From positions 1 to 28,054 of the IMG/VR virus record IMGVR_UViG_3300024348_000190: DNA of 28,054 nt; one strand, 5' to 3'. The first letter of the stretch is position 1. Every line of letters starts with the position of its first letter. The translations under genes were made by a program, and so were the position numbers. This DNA is from a virus. The notes under the pieces are model-generated. The model worked only from the letters and a program-made list of their open reading frames with translations. It did not search any database and had not been told where the DNA came from. Shown here piece after piece: positions 1 through 6,002 of this stretch.

Positions 1-7
1 AAATCCT

Positions 8-418
8 TTATAAACTAAATATTTTGTATTGATCGTTACTCCAGCTAATTGTGATGGAGATAGGACTAGCAGTAGCAGCTACTGGCAAACCTGTGGCTGT
101 ATCTATGTAGGCCAAAAGCCTTGATGTAGATCTAACTCCAGTATCCTTATATAAAACCAGATAGGCAAAACCGCTAGTCCCGTAATCTTCTACCGTAATA
201 TTATCAGCGTCAAAGACACCAGAAGCTGTTGTTTTTCCGGCTAGTAAACTAGTAGTTGCTGCGACTGAATCTTCACTAATGCTTGACAAGAATTCATGTG
301 TGCTTAAATTTACTGTATAAGTATTTTTTACTAACGCAATTTTTATATTATTGTCAGTCAAGTCAAATAGGCCCTCTAATAAGCCTTCTTTGCCTTTTGC
401 ATATAATGAATTAGCCAT
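8..418 (-). CDS. Small phage structural protein, unassigned family
   Basis: This 136-residue protein has a pattern seen in many tailed-phage late operons: an opening MANSLYAKGKE, then NIKIALVKNTYTVNL and a repeated beta-strand layout, a GVFDADNITVEDYG segment, LLAYIDTATGLPV, and a C-terminal ITISWSNDQYKIFSL. The family recurs next to capsid or tail genes in phage genomes as I remember them, but I know of no proven function. A beta-rich virion protein (head-tail joining, tail or decoration) is the best guess. The ATG overlaps the TAA of the preceding gene by one base (TAATG), which implies translational coupling. The stop lies 7 bases from the window edge, so the operon probably continues to the left. 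Confidence 0.8.
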   Translation of the reverse strand: MANSLYAKGKEGLLEGLFDLTDNNIKIALVKNTYTVNLSTHEFLSSISEDSVAATTSLLAGKTTASGVFDADNITVEDYGTSGFAYLVLYKDTGVRSTSRLLAYIDTATGLPVAATASPISITISWSNDQYKIFSL

Positions 419-1191
419 TATATGCCGACTTCCGAAGAGACAATAACTCTATATTTATATCCAGTCTCGAAATAAGTTTTGCTATCTGTGTAGTAAACCG
501 GAGTTGCGTCGGTAGATGGAAAATCTATATAAACATCTGGTTTCCATGAATGCATGGAAACTTGAGCCGGAAGTGCTTCCCATCTGGTTGGCGTTTTTTG
601 TATCTTCTTACGTTGTGCTTTAAAATACTTACTGGTTAAAAAGTTTGATGCTGGGCGAGAACTAAATGAGATAATAGTTCTTCCATTATTCTCATCATTT
701 CCTATATAAAAATCTCCATTATTTGGACTGACAGATTCTATATAGAAATTAGGATTTTTAGCTAATATTTGATAACCAGTTTCAATATCTGTTCTAATAG
801 ATTTATCTTCTACTAAAACTTCATTTAAAACAGTAGCTTTACTTTCCTGTAGGATTGACGGAGTTGCTGACTGTGTTTGACTCGTGAAACTGATTCTTTC
901 TTCAGGGATAGTCATACCCGAGGAATCTAGTAAATTTTGAACGCGGACAACATAGTCTATATTACCGGATAGAATGACATCCCAATATAAAGTTAAAGTT
1001 CTACTAATCTGATTATAATCAGTAATAGTGTTAATAGTCCTAAATGGGGAATTTATCTGAACAGGTGTAGCTGCGTCAGTATATACTAAAAAATTTGCAT
1101 CAACTAAGGATGCTATTTTAATAGTCCTACCGAATTTAATATTAACAGTATTAACGCTTACTGTAGCGTTATCAATAAGATATAAGGCCAC
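418..1191 (-). CDS. Putative beta-rich phage structural protein
   Basis: This 257-residue protein has no family I can name. It is rich in beta-strand-like Thr/Ser/Val stretches, and parts look Ig- or fibronectin-like (for example TLYWDVILSGNIDYVVRV and the C-terminal FETGYKYRVIVSS). That fits an exposed virion protein. The start is GTG at 1191: a GGAG Shine-Dalgarno sits 8 bases upstream (complement of 1200-1203). It is the first gene after the terminator that closes the capsid unit, so it needs read-through or its own promoter; I could not see a convincing promoter in 1192-1240. It ends in a one-base overlap with the next gene. A neck, tail or fibre-associated role is inference from context only. 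Confidence 0.7.
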   Translation of the reverse strand: MALYLIDNATVSVNTVNIKFGRTIKIASLVDANFLVYTDAATPVQINSPFRTINTITDYNQISRTLTLYWDVILSGNIDYVVRVQNLLDSSGMTIPEERISFTSQTQSATPSILQESKATVLNEVLVEDKSIRTDIETGYQILAKNPNFYIESVSPNNGDFYIGNDENNGRTIISFSSRPASNFLTSKYFKAQRKKIQKTPTRWEALPAQVSMHSWKPDVYIDFPSTDATPVYYTDSKTYFETGYKYRVIVSSEVGI

Positions 1192-1240
1192 TCAACACAC
1201 TCCAAATTCAAAACCTATTGTAATAGTAATAAATCAATTC

Positions 1241-1281
1241 AATAAAAAGCAGAGGGGGCAGTAGATTTCTCTACCGCCCCC
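1241..1281 (-). terminator. Rho-independent terminator after the capsid gene
   Basis: Read on the minus strand, an 11-base stem (GGGGGCGGTAG pairing with CTACTGCCCCC, one G-U pair) closes a 6-base loop and is followed by TCTGCTTTTTATT. The arms are 1271-1281 and 1254-1264, and the T-rich tail is at 1241-1250. The very GC-rich stem and the T run in AT-rich surroundings make this a textbook intrinsic terminator. It lies 45 bases after the capsid stop codon, so it ends or attenuates the head-gene transcript before the two leftmost genes. Confidence 0.92.
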
Positions 1282-1298
1282 AAGCTTCAGGGTAATTT

Positions 1299-1320
1299 GT
1301 AACTATAACGACCCTAAGGT
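1299..1320 (-). other. 23S rRNA helix-69 / I-CeuI-like sequence in capsid mRNA 3'UTR (antisense)
   Basis: On the plus strand these 22 bases read GTAACTATAACG, then AC, then CCTAAGGT. As remembered, bacterial 23S rRNA around helix 69 (about E. coli 1910-1931) reads the same except for GT in place of AC, giving 20 of 22 identities. That rRNA segment is also the core of the I-CeuI homing endonuclease site. The similarity stops abruptly on both sides, so this is not an rRNA gene fragment of useful length. Because the capsid transcript is made from the other strand, the mRNA would be antisense to the rRNA. The two mismatched positions become G-U wobbles, so all 22 positions could pair. Function is unknown. 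Confidence 0.6.
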
Positions 1321-1325
1321 TTCTA

Positions 1326-2384
1326 TCAGGCTATGTCGTTAGTAACCTGTACTTCGTAGTTACGGCTGAGTCTGACGTTCTTAGCAACAGTGATACCTTC
1401 ACCATCACCCAGCATCACGATGTCGTAACGCTCTTTCATCTTGAGCTGGCGAATATCGCGGCCCGGATCGTCGAACTGATCGGTACTCATCTCGTCTTTG
1501 ACGAGAAGTGTTCCGACTTCATTACGGTCGATGAGGAAGAGGTCTGATTTAGCTGCTGTTGCACCACTCTTAGCCGTGAAGCTAACGAAAGGAGAAACAA
1601 TAACGTTCAATCCCATAGGGGCAGTCTGATTCAATGCGCCATCTGCAGACTGGGGACGATAGCCCCAGCTTGTTCCAACGCCCGATGCTGCGCCACCTTG
1701 ATGGAAGACGGCATCCTTGAGGAAGATCGACCACATGAGGGGGTGTAGAATAAAGTCTGTTGGAATATGGTTTTCAGCCATGAGAACGGCAGCCATGTCG
1801 ATGATATCGTCCCACTTGACTGTCTTATTGGCAGCGCCATTAATGTCAAGACCGGTTGTGTCATCGTAGCCAGCGTCGTCGTTGTCAAAAACGATTGTAG
1901 CTGCATCTTTGAATCGGCTCAGAGCAATTTGCTCCTTAAGGCGAGCCATAGCACGGCCGGCTGCGCGAACATGCAGACCAACAATGTCCCAAAGTGAATC
2001 AGCGATTACTTCTTCCGTGAAAGAAAGCTTAACGCCCTTCTTCGAGACTTTGCCCTCTACCTGCTTTGCGAAAGCGAGTGCTTGTTCTGGATACTCTTGT
2101 CCTTCTGGGATCTCAGCAGCTTGAATAGCATTGACGGCCGGGAATTCCAATGAACGTCCCTTGCCGAGACGAACAGTGGAAAGCAATGGAGTCACTAAAA
2201 GCTGTGGCTCTGCTGCTTCTCTGAGCGTACGTGAGAGAACTTTCGGGAAAAGTGCTGCTGCGTCTGACGATGCAAAAGCTTCCTTAATTGTTACTCTATT
2301 TTCTGCGTCGATATACCCGTCCTCGGTCATTGCTGTCTCCCAAGCTGGGAGACCCGAGAGGAGCTCTTGGATTGTCTTAGTCAT
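1326..2384 (-). CDS. Major capsid protein, HK97 fold
   Basis: This 352-residue protein builds the icosahedral shell. The sequence follows HK97-fold phage capsid proteins: an N-terminal arm (about 1-60), then LLVTPLLSTVRLGKGRSLEF and PAVNAIQAAEIPEGQEYPEQ, a helix-rich spine and P domain (roughly 110-215), and the late motif MKERYDIVMLGDGEGITVAK near residue 320. The next upstream genes are protease-scaffold and candidate decoration protein, the usual capsid order. It has an AGGAGG Shine-Dalgarno (2397-2402) 12 bases before ATG, a rather long spacing. A strong terminator follows the gene. GC content is clearly higher than in flanking fibre genes, consistent with high expression or a different history. 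Confidence 0.92.
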   Translation of the reverse strand: MTKTIQELLSGLPAWETAMTEDGYIDAENRVTIKEAFASSDAAALFPKVLSRTLREAAEPQLLVTPLLSTVRLGKGRSLEFPAVNAIQAAEIPEGQEYPEQALAFAKQVEGKVSKKGVKLSFTEEVIADSLWDIVGLHVRAAGRAMARLKEQIALSRFKDAATIVFDNDDAGYDDTTGLDINGAANKTVKWDDIIDMAAVLMAENHIPTDFILHPLMWSIFLKDAVFHQGGAASGVGTSWGYRPQSADGALNQTAPMGLNVIVSPFVSFTAKSGATAAKSDLFLIDRNEVGTLLVKDEMSTDQFDDPGRDIRQLKMKERYDIVMLGDGEGITVAKNVRLSRNYEVQVTNDIA

Positions 2385-2387
2385 CTT

Positions 2388-2402
2388 AGGAATATTCCTC
2401 CT
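2388..2402 (-). promoter_or_regulatory. Capsid gene ribosome binding site overlapped by a palindrome
   Basis: The minus strand reads AGGAGGAATATTCCTAAG and then ATG. The AGGAGG is an excellent Shine-Dalgarno, and its last four bases (AGGA) begin a perfect 12-base palindrome, AGGAATATTCCT (2388-2399). Folded in cis this gives only a 4-base stem with an ATAT loop, so it is weak. As double-stranded DNA the palindrome could be a protein site. Regulation is speculative; the ribosome binding site itself is secure. Confidence 0.55.
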
Positions 2403-2422
2403 GTGTTATTGTTTCTTATTTA

Positions 2423-3199
2423 TTAGAGTGTCAGGTTGACGCGGAATGCACCAATGACATTAGTTACATCTAGATTCGAACGAATACCGAGCTTACCAGT
2501 ATTAGGACCAGCCTTGGTAAGTTCATAAACGGTCTTCAACGCACCCGGATCTGATGGAAGCTGCATGTAGCTGAGGAGGCCGTCATCAAAGTTTGTAGCA
2601 AACTTTTCGACTTCGACAACCTTACCTACTTGCAAGTAGCTGTATACGGAGCTGCTATCGAGGAAATCGGTAGCTGCAGCCAATACTGGACGTCCCATTA
2701 CGTCGGAACGAACTACTGAACCAACTGTCACGTTATTGTTAATGCCGCTGACCATTGGATACTCTACATAGCCGTGAGTGATAAATCCAGCACCTTGCGA
2801 GGTACCTTTATCGAAGGGTCTGTAAAGATCATACTGTGCGCAACCGATAGGAATCGAACGAGCAGGCACAGTGACTGTGTCAGTTGCTCCGGACGAGTAA
2901 GCGGGTGTTGCACCAGCTGTGGGGTCCCATGCTGTATTGCTCATGTCATCGCCCCATACCTTGCTTGAACCCGTACCGTTAGCAGGAACAATACGAGCGT
3001 CACCGTTAGCATCGGCTACAACTGAAAGGATGGTTCCCTTCGGGATGACAATCTCAAAACGATCATCTTCACTGTCGTAATACCATGTGGGTAGACCGGG
3101 GTGTGGCAACAAGTATGCTGCGGGGGCTATGCCCTCGGAAACAACGAAGCGACCAGAACCGGTCTTACTATGTACTTTGCGAAATTTTGCTAAACTCAT
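2423..3199 (-). CDS. Candidate head decoration / structural protein
   Basis: This 258-residue beta-rich protein sits between the protease-scaffold gene and the capsid gene, where lambda-like phages encode the shell-stabilising decoration protein. Segments such as VSEGIAPAAYLLPHPGLPTW, IPKGTILSVVADANGD, IPIGCAQYDLYRPFDKGTSQ and GFITHGYVEYPMVSG resemble an unnamed structural family that I associate with capsid genes of tailed phages. There is no signal peptide or membrane helix. An AAGGAG Shine-Dalgarno lies 7 bases before ATG. GC content matches the capsid gene rather than the AT-rich fibre genes, so the two probably share high expression. Decoration is inferred from position; another virion role is possible. 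Confidence 0.75.
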   Translation of the reverse strand: MSLAKFRKVHSKTGSGRFVVSEGIAPAAYLLPHPGLPTWYYDSEDDRFEIVIPKGTILSVVADANGDARIVPANGTGSSKVWGDDMSNTAWDPTAGATPAYSSGATDTVTVPARSIPIGCAQYDLYRPFDKGTSQGAGFITHGYVEYPMVSGINNNVTVGSVVRSDVMGRPVLAAATDFLDSSSVYSYLQVGKVVEVEKFATNFDDGLLSYMQLPSDPGALKTVYELTKAGPNTGKLGIRSNLDVTNVIGAFRVNLTL

Positions 3200-3216
3200 T
3201 TTTTATCTCCTTAGTT

Positions 3217-3972
3217 TTAAAGTTTACGTCTACCCATAAGGGCATCAACTAGAATTTGTTCGAAAGACTCTTTGGGATCTGAAGCCTTAATGGGCTCCTC
3301 TTCCATGTCTATAGTAAGCACATTTTCTTCTTTTACCGAAACTTCGGCTTCTGAAGCAATTGTGGGCATATTCAACATCTCGCCAATTCTTTTACCAGAC
3401 TTACTTGGTGTCTTAGCAAGATCTCTCAGGCTATCAGCTAAAGAAGATGCTGTTCTTGTAGAATACTCTTCGATTAGTTTTTCACGATCATCTGATAGTT
3501 CAAAACCAAGTCCGATTCTAGTATCAACAACTCTTTCAATCAATGTTCTATGTAATGCACTCTTGAGTTTTTTATTTTCTTCTTCAAGGGATTGAATTCT
3601 AGCTTTTGCAATTGCATCCTGCTCAGAGACTACATTTGTGTCAGTGAGGTCTGCTCCTGCTGTTTCTTTCCCTTGATCTTCTTCGGCCTCAGATGAATTA
3701 GCTGAATCAACTTCTTGATTACCTATTTCTTCTGCTTCTTCAGGCAAAGCCTTAGATCCATTTTCTTTCGACTCAGATTCCTCAGAAGCCACTTCTTCTA
3801 CAGTGGTCTCGGAATCTGCCTCGGTGACAACGACTTCTGATTCAATCGTTTCTTCTGATTCAATCGCCTCTTCTAATTCTTCTGATTCCTTAGCTACTGA
3901 GATTGTAGAAAGATCATCACTTAATTCTTGGACTGCAGCGAGGATATCATCGCCGTTAGTGTCTTGATCCAT
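3217..3972 (-). CDS. Nested scaffold protein from internal start
   Basis: Inside the protease-scaffold frame, an in-frame ATG at 3972 (residue 290 of the long form) is preceded by AGGAGA (complement of 3981-3986) with an 8-base spacing, a near-ideal ribosome binding site in the middle of a gene. It starts a 251-residue product beginning MDQDTNGDDILAAVQELSDD. This product is acidic, then coiled-coil-like, with no protease residues. Phages with protease-scaffold fusions often make the scaffold alone in excess by this arrangement (lambda Nu3 within C). The start falls exactly at the domain boundary, which supports the reading. No protein evidence is available here. Confidence 0.7.
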   Translation of the reverse strand: MDQDTNGDDILAAVQELSDDLSTISVAKESEELEEAIESEETIESEVVVTEADSETTVEEVASEESESKENGSKALPEEAEEIGNQEVDSANSSEAEEDQGKETAGADLTDTNVVSEQDAIAKARIQSLEEENKKLKSALHRTLIERVVDTRIGLGFELSDDREKLIEEYSTRTASSLADSLRDLAKTPSKSGKRIGEMLNMPTIASEAEVSVKEENVLTIDMEEEPIKASDPKESFEQILVDALMGRRKL

Positions 3973-4839
3973 ATTGGAATTCTCCTGACAATTATCGATA
4001 TTTTTATTCTGATCAGATAGTAATGAACTATCATTGTATTTGTAATTTTCGTTCTCCTGTATGGACAGGGCCGTTAGAAATGCTCCCTTTAGTTGGAGAT
4101 AAATTGGCTTAGACTCTTTCTTCTTCATATCAGAAAGAATTGATCTATTCTCTTGAATTGAGAAGATATCCTCATTATCCATACTTAAAACAAATGCGTT
4201 ACTTCGTGCAATCCAATTTTCTGAATCAAAAAGCTCTGCTTTACCATCAACAGCTTTTAGGGATCTAACGCCAGACTTTTGATCTGCGGGTTGATTGACG
4301 AATGAATACTCTTTAAAGCTAATGTCTTGCATATCTACATAAGCGAGTTTACCTTTATAGACTTTGCCTCTTTTGTATTTTACAACCTTCGGCCTGCCTG
4401 ATGCATCTTCCGTTGCTAAATCTTCTCCTGAGACGCTACAGACTGCTTTACCAGCCCTTCCGCCAACGGAGCCAGTCAAGTATCTCTTATCAAGAACTTT
4501 TTGAGCAGCAACGGGATCAGTAATTGCTATTTGTAAACGAACGAATGAGGAACCATCTTCTTCTTTGTCCATTTTTGCAGCCATAACCCTGCCAATAGCT
4601 TCTGTATTTAAATCATGATTAAGGATGATTGGCTTTGGATATGGATCCACCCATGATTGGAGTGCTTTTTCTAATTCTTGTGCGGAATAATTATTGTAGT
4701 TAGAAGTGAGACCCTCATGGATTGCAGCGACTTCTATTATTAAACCGTGCTTTGAATTAAATGACTCTGAAAAATTGATATCCGACTTAGAGAAGTCAGG
4801 AAGTTCTAATGTAAAATTTTCTATAAAGTCAAATGACAT
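3217..4839 (-). CDS. Prohead protease-scaffold fusion protein
   Basis: This protein has about 540 residues. The N-terminal 200 residues look like a prohead serine protease: a strand-rich start, IILNHD with candidate catalytic His75, RYLTGSVGGRAG with candidate Ser124, and EYSFVNQPAD (177-186), the usual closing motif. Residues 290-420 are highly acidic (runs of Glu, Ser, Ala), and 410-540 are predicted helical or coiled coil, as in scaffolds. Such proteases mature the prohead by cleaving scaffold and capsid. I chose ATG at 4839 because AGGTGA stands just upstream. An in-frame GTG at 4848 would overlap that site. An internal start (separate entry) probably yields scaffold alone, as in lambda C/Nu3. 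Confidence 0.88.
   Translation of the reverse strand: MSFDFIENFTLELPDFSKSDINFSESFNSKHGLIIEVAAIHEGLTSNYNNYSAQELEKALQSWVDPYPKPIILNHDLNTEAIGRVMAAKMDKEEDGSSFVRLQIAITDPVAAQKVLDKRYLTGSVGGRAGKAVCSVSGEDLATEDASGRPKVVKYKRGKVYKGKLAYVDMQDISFKEYSFVNQPADQKSGVRSLKAVDGKAELFDSENWIARSNAFVLSMDNEDIFSIQENRSILSDMKKKESKPIYLQLKGAFLTALSIQENENYKYNDSSLLSDQNKNIDNCQENSNMDQDTNGDDILAAVQELSDDLSTISVAKESEELEEAIESEETIESEVVVTEADSETTVEEVASEESESKENGSKALPEEAEEIGNQEVDSANSSEAEEDQGKETAGADLTDTNVVSEQDAIAKARIQSLEEENKKLKSALHRTLIERVVDTRIGLGFELSDDREKLIEEYSTRTASSLADSLRDLAKTPSKSGKRIGEMLNMPTIASEAEVSVKEENVLTIDMEEEPIKASDPKESFEQILVDALMGRRKL
3834..3866 (-). repeat. Short tandem repeat in the scaffold acidic region
   Basis: A 15-base unit (cttctgattcaatcg on the plus strand) occurs at 3834-3848 and 3852-3866, a period of 18 bases or six codons. 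It encodes the repeated acidic I-E-S-E-E/V segments of the scaffold linker. It probably reflects slippage in a low-constraint acidic tract. Confidence 0.6.
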
Positions 4840-4919
4840 GTAAATCACCTATTGATGTATAATTCTTTTTTATATAGTAAGTTTATTTTTATAACATTAA
4901 ACAAATTTATATGAATATA

Positions 4920-5699
4920 TCAGACTTTAGCATAGTTGTCTGATAAAGATTCATATCTATTATCTCCGTTTTGGAGAAATGACTGATAAAATACTTCTGA
5001 CATAATATGTGGAGCGTAAATATACGATGCACAGTATAGCTTAAAATTTTCTTTTTTGCAAGCTAGTGACCAGCCGACATCTTCACCCTGTTGATGAACA
5101 TCATAAGATATATTGTTATATACATCTTTACTCATCATTTTTGCAGCCATGATTACATCTGATTGAAAATATGTTCCAAGTTCATATTTTTCTTTTCTAT
5201 AAGCTTTTGATGTATCATCCTGTCTCCAGTCCATGACGCTCGGATATAGTGTTCCAATTGGCGTCATAAACATGAGTGGATTAACTGCATCTGCTCCAGC
5301 TTTAATATGAGCTATTAATAGTTCTATTGTATTTGGATTTGTTAATAGAATATCTGAATCTAAACTAAAATAATAATCTGGTTGGATATCTCTAACTGTT
5401 TGCAATAGAGAGTTTCTCAAAGAAACCATATTTACATACTTAGATATATTCCATTGTCTTCCATTGTTTGAATGTTCAAAATGAGGAATATCTTCTCTTA
5501 CCTTAATTTCAAAGTAAGGTATATTTTTATCGAATCTTTTCCAAGCTTCTAATGAAGCTATTGTTTCTTTATCATCTGGAGAAACTTCAAAAACAAAACC
5601 AATTTCCTTGAAATTAACTGATTGGTTTATCAGGCAACGTATCCAATGTGGAAGAATCCATGATCTCTTGTACATTGGAGTCCCAATTAAGAGTTTCAT
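4920..5699 (-). CDS. Glycosyltransferase, GT-A fold (GT2-like)
   Basis: This 259-residue enzyme is predicted to transfer a sugar from a nucleotide sugar to an unknown acceptor. The start MKLLIGTPMYKRSWILPHWI is a GT-A opening for nucleotide binding. YYFSLDSDILL carries a DxD metal site (Asp114, Asp116). QQGEDVGWSLACKK holds the acidic E-D pair that usually gives the catalytic base. There is no signal peptide or transmembrane helix, so it is cytoplasmic. It sits 3 bases after the small post-portal gene and about 80 bases before the protease start, that is, within the head genes. This suggests modification of a virion protein or host surface glycan, but DNA modification cannot be excluded. The 80-base AT-rich gap after it shows no clear promoter or terminator. 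Confidence 0.85.
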   Translation of the reverse strand: MKLLIGTPMYKRSWILPHWIRCLINQSVNFKEIGFVFEVSPDDKETIASLEAWKRFDKNIPYFEIKVREDIPHFEHSNNGRQWNISKYVNMVSLRNSLLQTVRDIQPDYYFSLDSDILLTNPNTIELLIAHIKAGADAVNPLMFMTPIGTLYPSVMDWRQDDTSKAYRKEKYELGTYFQSDVIMAAKMMSKDVYNNISYDVHQQGEDVGWSLACKKENFKLYCASYIYAPHIMSEVFYQSFLQNGDNRYESLSDNYAKV

Positions 5700-5702
5700 G
5701 AA

Positions 5703-6002
5703 TTATTTCTTTTCTTCCTCTGATATTTCAGTGGTAGTTTCTTTTGCCTTCGTAATTGGTTTCTCTTGCGCGGGCGCGGGCGCGGGTGTAGGCGCGGGCT
5801 CAGGAGATAGATCTTCTTTAGTGGATACAATCTCTTCAAGTGTATCGATTCTATCAATTAGCTGGGTAATGATATCGAAAATTACTTCAAGAGCTAATCT
5901 AGTTTGACCATTATCTACGACCTTTTGAAGGCCCTTAACAGCGTCTTCTGTTCCTAGGTATTGGGATAATTTTTCATTATTTATTATCATTTTGTTCGAC
6001 AT
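5703..6002 (-). CDS. Small post-portal protein with Pro/Ala linker
   Basis: This 99-residue protein overlaps the portal end by 26 bases. The N-terminal 60 residues (EKLSQYLGTEDAVKGLQKVV, ALEVIFDIITQLIDRIDTLE) look like a helical bundle or coiled coil. Then comes a proline-alanine linker (PEPAPTPAPAPAQ) and a Lys/Glu-rich charged tail. ATG at 6002 is preferred because AAAGGA lies 8 bases upstream. ATGs at 6023, 6020 and 6011 lack a properly spaced site. The linker is written in extremely GC-rich DNA unlike its surroundings. The function is unknown; an assembly cofactor or minor head component next to the portal is a guess from position. Confidence 0.72.
   Translation of the reverse strand: MSNKMIINNEKLSQYLGTEDAVKGLQKVVDNGQTRLALEVIFDIITQLIDRIDTLEEIVSTKEDLSPEPAPTPAPAPAQEKPITKAKETTTEISEEEKK
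5768..5801 (-). repeat. GC-rich simple repeat encoding Pro-Ala linker
   Basis: About 34 bases of gcgcgg-type repeats (cgggcg units with one tgta interruption) encode alternating Pro and Ala. The tract is almost pure G/C inside DNA of roughly one-third GC. It looks like a slippage-prone minisatellite that sets linker length. Confidence 0.7.

Noticed and set aside
1192-1240. Sigma-70-type promoter after the capsid terminator
   Set aside because: TACAAT is present on the minus strand, but no acceptable -35 hexamer stands at 16-18 bases, and the A/T richness makes such matches common.
1289-1315. Possible small hairpin (AGGGT with ACCCT) around the 23S-like element
   Set aside because: Only five base pairs with a 17-base loop and no T run, so it is too weak to call a structured element or a terminator.
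1299-1320. A real 23S rRNA gene fragment
   Set aside because: Similarity ends sharply on both sides after 22 bases; neither the helix-69 partner strand nor helix 71 bases are present.
1767-2439. Several overlapping plus-strand frames opposite the capsid gene
   Set aside because: They mirror the capsid coding sequence, have no good ribosome sites and no recognisable domains.
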